Source: Armatimonadota bacterium
GTDB taxonomy: Bacteria > Armatimonadota > UBA5829
NCBI GenBank assembly: GCA_023398345.1
Contig: JAEWSK010000232.1
Coordinates: forward strand, 1-6,844
DNA length: 6,844 bases
Direction of reading: 5' to 3'
This document shows positions 5,163 through 6,844 of this stretch, one piece after another. Below the pieces are notes generated by a model. That model made no database searches and was not told the DNA's origin. It saw only the letters and a list, made by a program, of their open reading frames with translations. Each line of letters begins with the position of its first letter. Positions within the stretch are counted from its first letter, which is position 1. The translations under genes were made by a program, and so were the position numbers.

Positions 5163-5542
5163 TTGCTATCACCTTGGCTGCTGGTTAGTGATAAGGCTGT
5201 TTCGCCTTTAGCGCTGTCGGTTTGCGAGAAACTTGATTGTTTGACCATATCGCTCGTGAGTTGTCGATAAAGCATATCTGCTATGCCGAGTGAAGAACTC
5301 TTTGCGGCAGATTTGCCTATCTCGTCGTCCATCATTTCTTGAAAAGTGTTCTGAGCGGGATCTGATCCGAACAGTTCAGATTTTTGAACTGTCTTTCTCA
5401 TGCCCTTGAGCACGGTCGAGAGAAAAACCGACTCAAAGTCCTTGCAGGCGTCTTTCAAACGAGTCTGCTGTTTTTTGTCGAGGCCAGTCATTGATGCGGA
5501 CAGCGCCTCGCTGTTTTTATTTATAAGCGAGTCGATATGCAT
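5159..5542 (-). CDS. flgJ: FlgJ-type rod-binding protein, short form without a peptidoglycan hydrolase domain
   Basis: FlgJ acts in the periplasm as a rod cap or scaffold. This 127-residue protein is only the rod-binding domain: CKDFESVFLSTVLKGMRKTV (33-52), ELFGSDPAQNTFQEMMDDEI (56-75) and SSSLGIADMLYRQL (82-95), followed by a polar Ser/Gln tail. Enteric FlgJ of about 310 residues carries a C-terminal glucosaminidase domain that is missing here, so wall opening for the rod must come from a separate enzyme not in this window. It has no signal peptide, as expected of a substrate exported by the flagellar apparatus. Its ATG overlaps the flgI stop as TAATG with GGAG eight bases ahead, and its end overlaps flgM by four bases. 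The short form is common in Alphaproteobacteria and many other phyla, so this is not a truncation. Confidence 0.9.
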   Translation of the reverse strand: MHIDSLINKNSEALSASMTGLDKKQQTRLKDACKDFESVFLSTVLKGMRKTVQKSELFGSDPAQNTFQEMMDDEIGKSAAKSSSLGIADMLYRQLTSDMVKQSSFSQTDSAKGETALSLTSSQGDSK

Positions 5543-6639
5543 TATATAATCTCCAACTGTGCCTGAAGCGCGCCTGCTTCTTTGATTGCTTGAAGAATTG
5601 CAATAAGATCCCTCGGTGTGACTTTAAGCGCGTTTAGTGCGCGCACCAATTCTTCGATTGTCGTCCCGCTCGATAGCGCGACTACATGCCCCGGCTCCTC
5701 GTTGACAGTCACCGTCGTGTTTTGAGCAGCTTTTGTTTTGCCTTTTGATAGCGCGTTTGGCTGTGAAATTTCCGTCTGGGCGCTAATTTCGACAACCAGC
5801 GATCCATGTGAAATTGCGCATGGAGTAATTCGCGCCATTCCGCCGATTATGACCGTGCCTGTGCGTTCATTTAAGATCACTTTTGCCGTCGTATCCGATG
5901 TCACTTCTGCGGATTCGATTTCCGATATAAGCGCAACTACGTTGCCTTGATACTCAATCGGCACATCGACAATAACGCTATTGCCGTCGATTGCACGTGA
6001 ATAATGGCCGCCGAGCCTGGTGTCGATTGCCTTTGATACACGCGATGCGGTTGTGAAGTCGTTTGAATTGAGAGTCAGACATAGAGTGTCCTGTGGAGCG
6101 AGATCGGTTTTTGTCTCTCGCTCGATTAGCGCTCCGTCTGGAATACGACCTGCCGTCGGATGATTTTTTGCTACTTTGGAACCGCCGCCGCCTGCGCTAA
6201 ATCCACCTATGGATATTTGTCCCTGAGCGACTGCATATACCACACCGTTTGCCGCTTTAAGAGGTGTCTGCAGGAGTGTGCCGCCCTGCAGGCTCCTTGC
6301 GTCGCCCAGTGACGATACTGCCACGTCGATCGTAGCGCCCGATCTAGCAAACGGGGGGAGGCTCGCCGTTACCATTACGGCAGCGACGTTTTTAACCTTC
6401 ATTGTCTCTGCGGACACGTTTACCCCGTAAGCATCCAGCATGTTGGCAAGAGACTGGGCGGTGAACTTTGTCTGCTGGCTGTCGCCGCTTCCTTCAAGGC
6501 CCACCACGAGTCCGTAGCCGATTAGCTGGTTATTACGCACGCCCTCAACGCTGGCAATATCTTTTACTCGCACTGTCTGCGCGGAGGCGGCGGTTCCTAC
6601 TATTAAGAGAGCCAAAGTGATGATAATCAATCGCTTCAT
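5542..6639 (-). CDS. flgI: FlgI, flagellar P-ring protein
   Basis: FlgI is secreted to the periplasm and assembles the P-ring around the distal rod in the peptidoglycan layer. From ATG at 6639 the product has 365 residues, typical of the family. Residues 1-20 are a Sec signal peptide with a KR start, a long Ile/Leu core and cleavage expected at ASA|Q. The mature protein begins with VRVKDIASVEGVR (23-35) and the signature LIGYGLVVGLEGSGDS (39-54), then the conserved blocks SLANMLDAYGVNV, VAAVMVTASLPPFARSGATI and AQGQISIGGFSAGG, and ends with IAILQAIKEAGALQAQLEII. An in-frame ATG 11 codons upstream (6672) lacks a good ribosome site and would put polar residues before the signal peptide. GAGG six bases before 6639 decides the start. 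FlgA, its usual periplasmic chaperone, is not in the window. Confidence 0.97.
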   Translation of the reverse strand: MKRLIIITLALLIVGTAASAQTVRVKDIASVEGVRNNQLIGYGLVVGLEGSGDSQQTKFTAQSLANMLDAYGVNVSAETMKVKNVAAVMVTASLPPFARSGATIDVAVSSLGDARSLQGGTLLQTPLKAANGVVYAVAQGQISIGGFSAGGGGSKVAKNHPTAGRIPDGALIERETKTDLAPQDTLCLTLNSNDFTTASRVSKAIDTRLGGHYSRAIDGNSVIVDVPIEYQGNVVALISEIESAEVTSDTTAKVILNERTGTVIIGGMARITPCAISHGSLVVEISAQTEISQPNALSKGKTKAAQNTTVTVNEEPGHVVALSSGTTIEELVRALNALKVTPRDLIAILQAIKEAGALQAQLEII

Positions 6640-6719
6640 TAGATTCCTCGGATTTTGCTTGTATAAGTTCATATGTATTTCTTAATCAGACTTGTATAGT
6701 ATTTGAGATTATAAGAGCC
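6640..6719 (-). other. 80-base gap between flgH and flgI
   Basis: This AT-rich spacer is the widest gap in the flgH-to-flgL part of the cluster. It has a TATAAT near its flgH end, with TTCAAA 18 bases before it, but this is a poor -35 match, so I do not call a promoter. No hairpin followed by a T run is present, so read-through from flgH to flgI is expected. Confidence 0.5.
6644..6649 (-). promoter_or_regulatory. Ribosome-binding site that selects the flgI start
   Basis: GAGGAA on the minus strand, with the GAGG core six bases before ATG 6639. The longer in-frame start at 6672 has only a poor AAGAA ahead of it, so this site supports the 365-residue form with a normal signal peptide. Confidence 0.75.
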
Positions 6720-6844
6720 TTAGAACAACACTTTGAATATCTTGCTTATGACGCCTTCTTTTTGCCTGCTGCCTATTGGGCCGCTGCCCACGTGCGTGAT
6801 TTGCGCGTTTGCGATGCACTCAGAAAGCACTGTGTTGTCAGTTT
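6720..6844 (-). CDS. flgH: FlgH, flagellar L-ring lipoprotein, C-terminal 40 residues (partial, enters from the right edge)
   Basis: FlgH is an outer-membrane lipoprotein that forms the L-ring around the rod. Only the last 40 residues and the TAA stop (6722-6720) lie inside the window; the lipoprotein signal and core are beyond the right edge. The visible part contains ECIANAQITHVGSGPIG (8-24) and RQKEGVISKIFKVLF (26-40), matching the standard FlgH ending of a conserved DA-I-YxGxG strand followed by a Q-x-G-x-L-x-x-xF-x-x-F/L terminus. The frame is open from the edge. It precedes flgI by 80 bases, the normal order flgH-flgI. The short length limits certainty, but the motif plus the neighbour make the call strong. 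Confidence 0.88.
   Translation of the reverse strand, partial: TDNTVLSECIANAQITHVGSGPIGSRQKEGVISKIFKVLF

Noticed and set aside
5230..5262. AGCGATAT in flgJ as a sigma-28 -10 box for flgM
   Set aside because: The -10 match is close, but the expected TAAA is missing at the proper distance upstream.
6640..6672. Longer flgI starting at ATG 6672
   Set aside because: It would place 11 polar residues before a perfect signal peptide, and the ribosome site is poor; ATG 6639 has GAGG at ideal spacing.

Overview
The window is a late-flagellar gene cluster read entirely from the minus strand. It runs from the right edge to the left: flgH (3' end only), flgI, a short flgJ, flgM, flgN, flgK, flgL, fliW, csrA and then, after a 399-base gap, the first 292 codons of a flagellin gene that leaves the window at the left. 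Nothing convincing is coded on the plus strand. There are no RNA genes, insertion sequences, integrases or CRISPR arrays.

Organism. FlgH and FlgI are the L-ring and P-ring proteins, so the cell should have an outer membrane and a peptidoglycan layer crossed by the flagellar rod. The order flgM-flgN-flgK-flgL-fliW-csrA-flagellin is the one familiar from Bacillus and relatives, and the FliW-CsrA pair is absent from enteric bacteria. The combination points to a diderm outside the Gammaproteobacteria, for example a diderm Firmicute, Armatimonadota, Synergistota or a similar deep lineage. I cannot settle the phylum from this sequence. Base composition is intermediate and even, with no sign of recent transfer.

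Layout. From flgI to flgL the genes are packed with overlaps of 1 to 4 bases or gaps of 4 to 6 bases, so they look co-transcribed and translationally coupled. FliW follows flgL by 14 bases and csrA follows fliW by 50. The flagellin gene stands apart with its own candidate sigma-28 promoter and a leader of about 145 bases.

How it works together. FlgI and FlgH form the bushings around the rod, and FlgJ helps rod assembly. FlgM holds the flagellar sigma factor inactive until the hook is finished. FlgN chaperones the hook-filament junction proteins FlgK and FlgL. FliW and CsrA then set flagellin translation. In the known scheme, flagellin secretion frees FliW, FliW binds CsrA, and CsrA releases the flagellin mRNA.

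The most interesting content is regulatory RNA. The flagellin leader has a hairpin with AAGGAC in its loop, a perfect ACAAGGAT site further upstream, and a Shine-Dalgarno sequence with overlapping GGA motifs. The csrA gene's own Shine-Dalgarno sits in the loop of a separate 5-bp hairpin, GAGTG-AAAGGATG-CACTC, which suggests that CsrA also represses itself. I found no wholly new system. The rest is a well-formed flagellar cluster.
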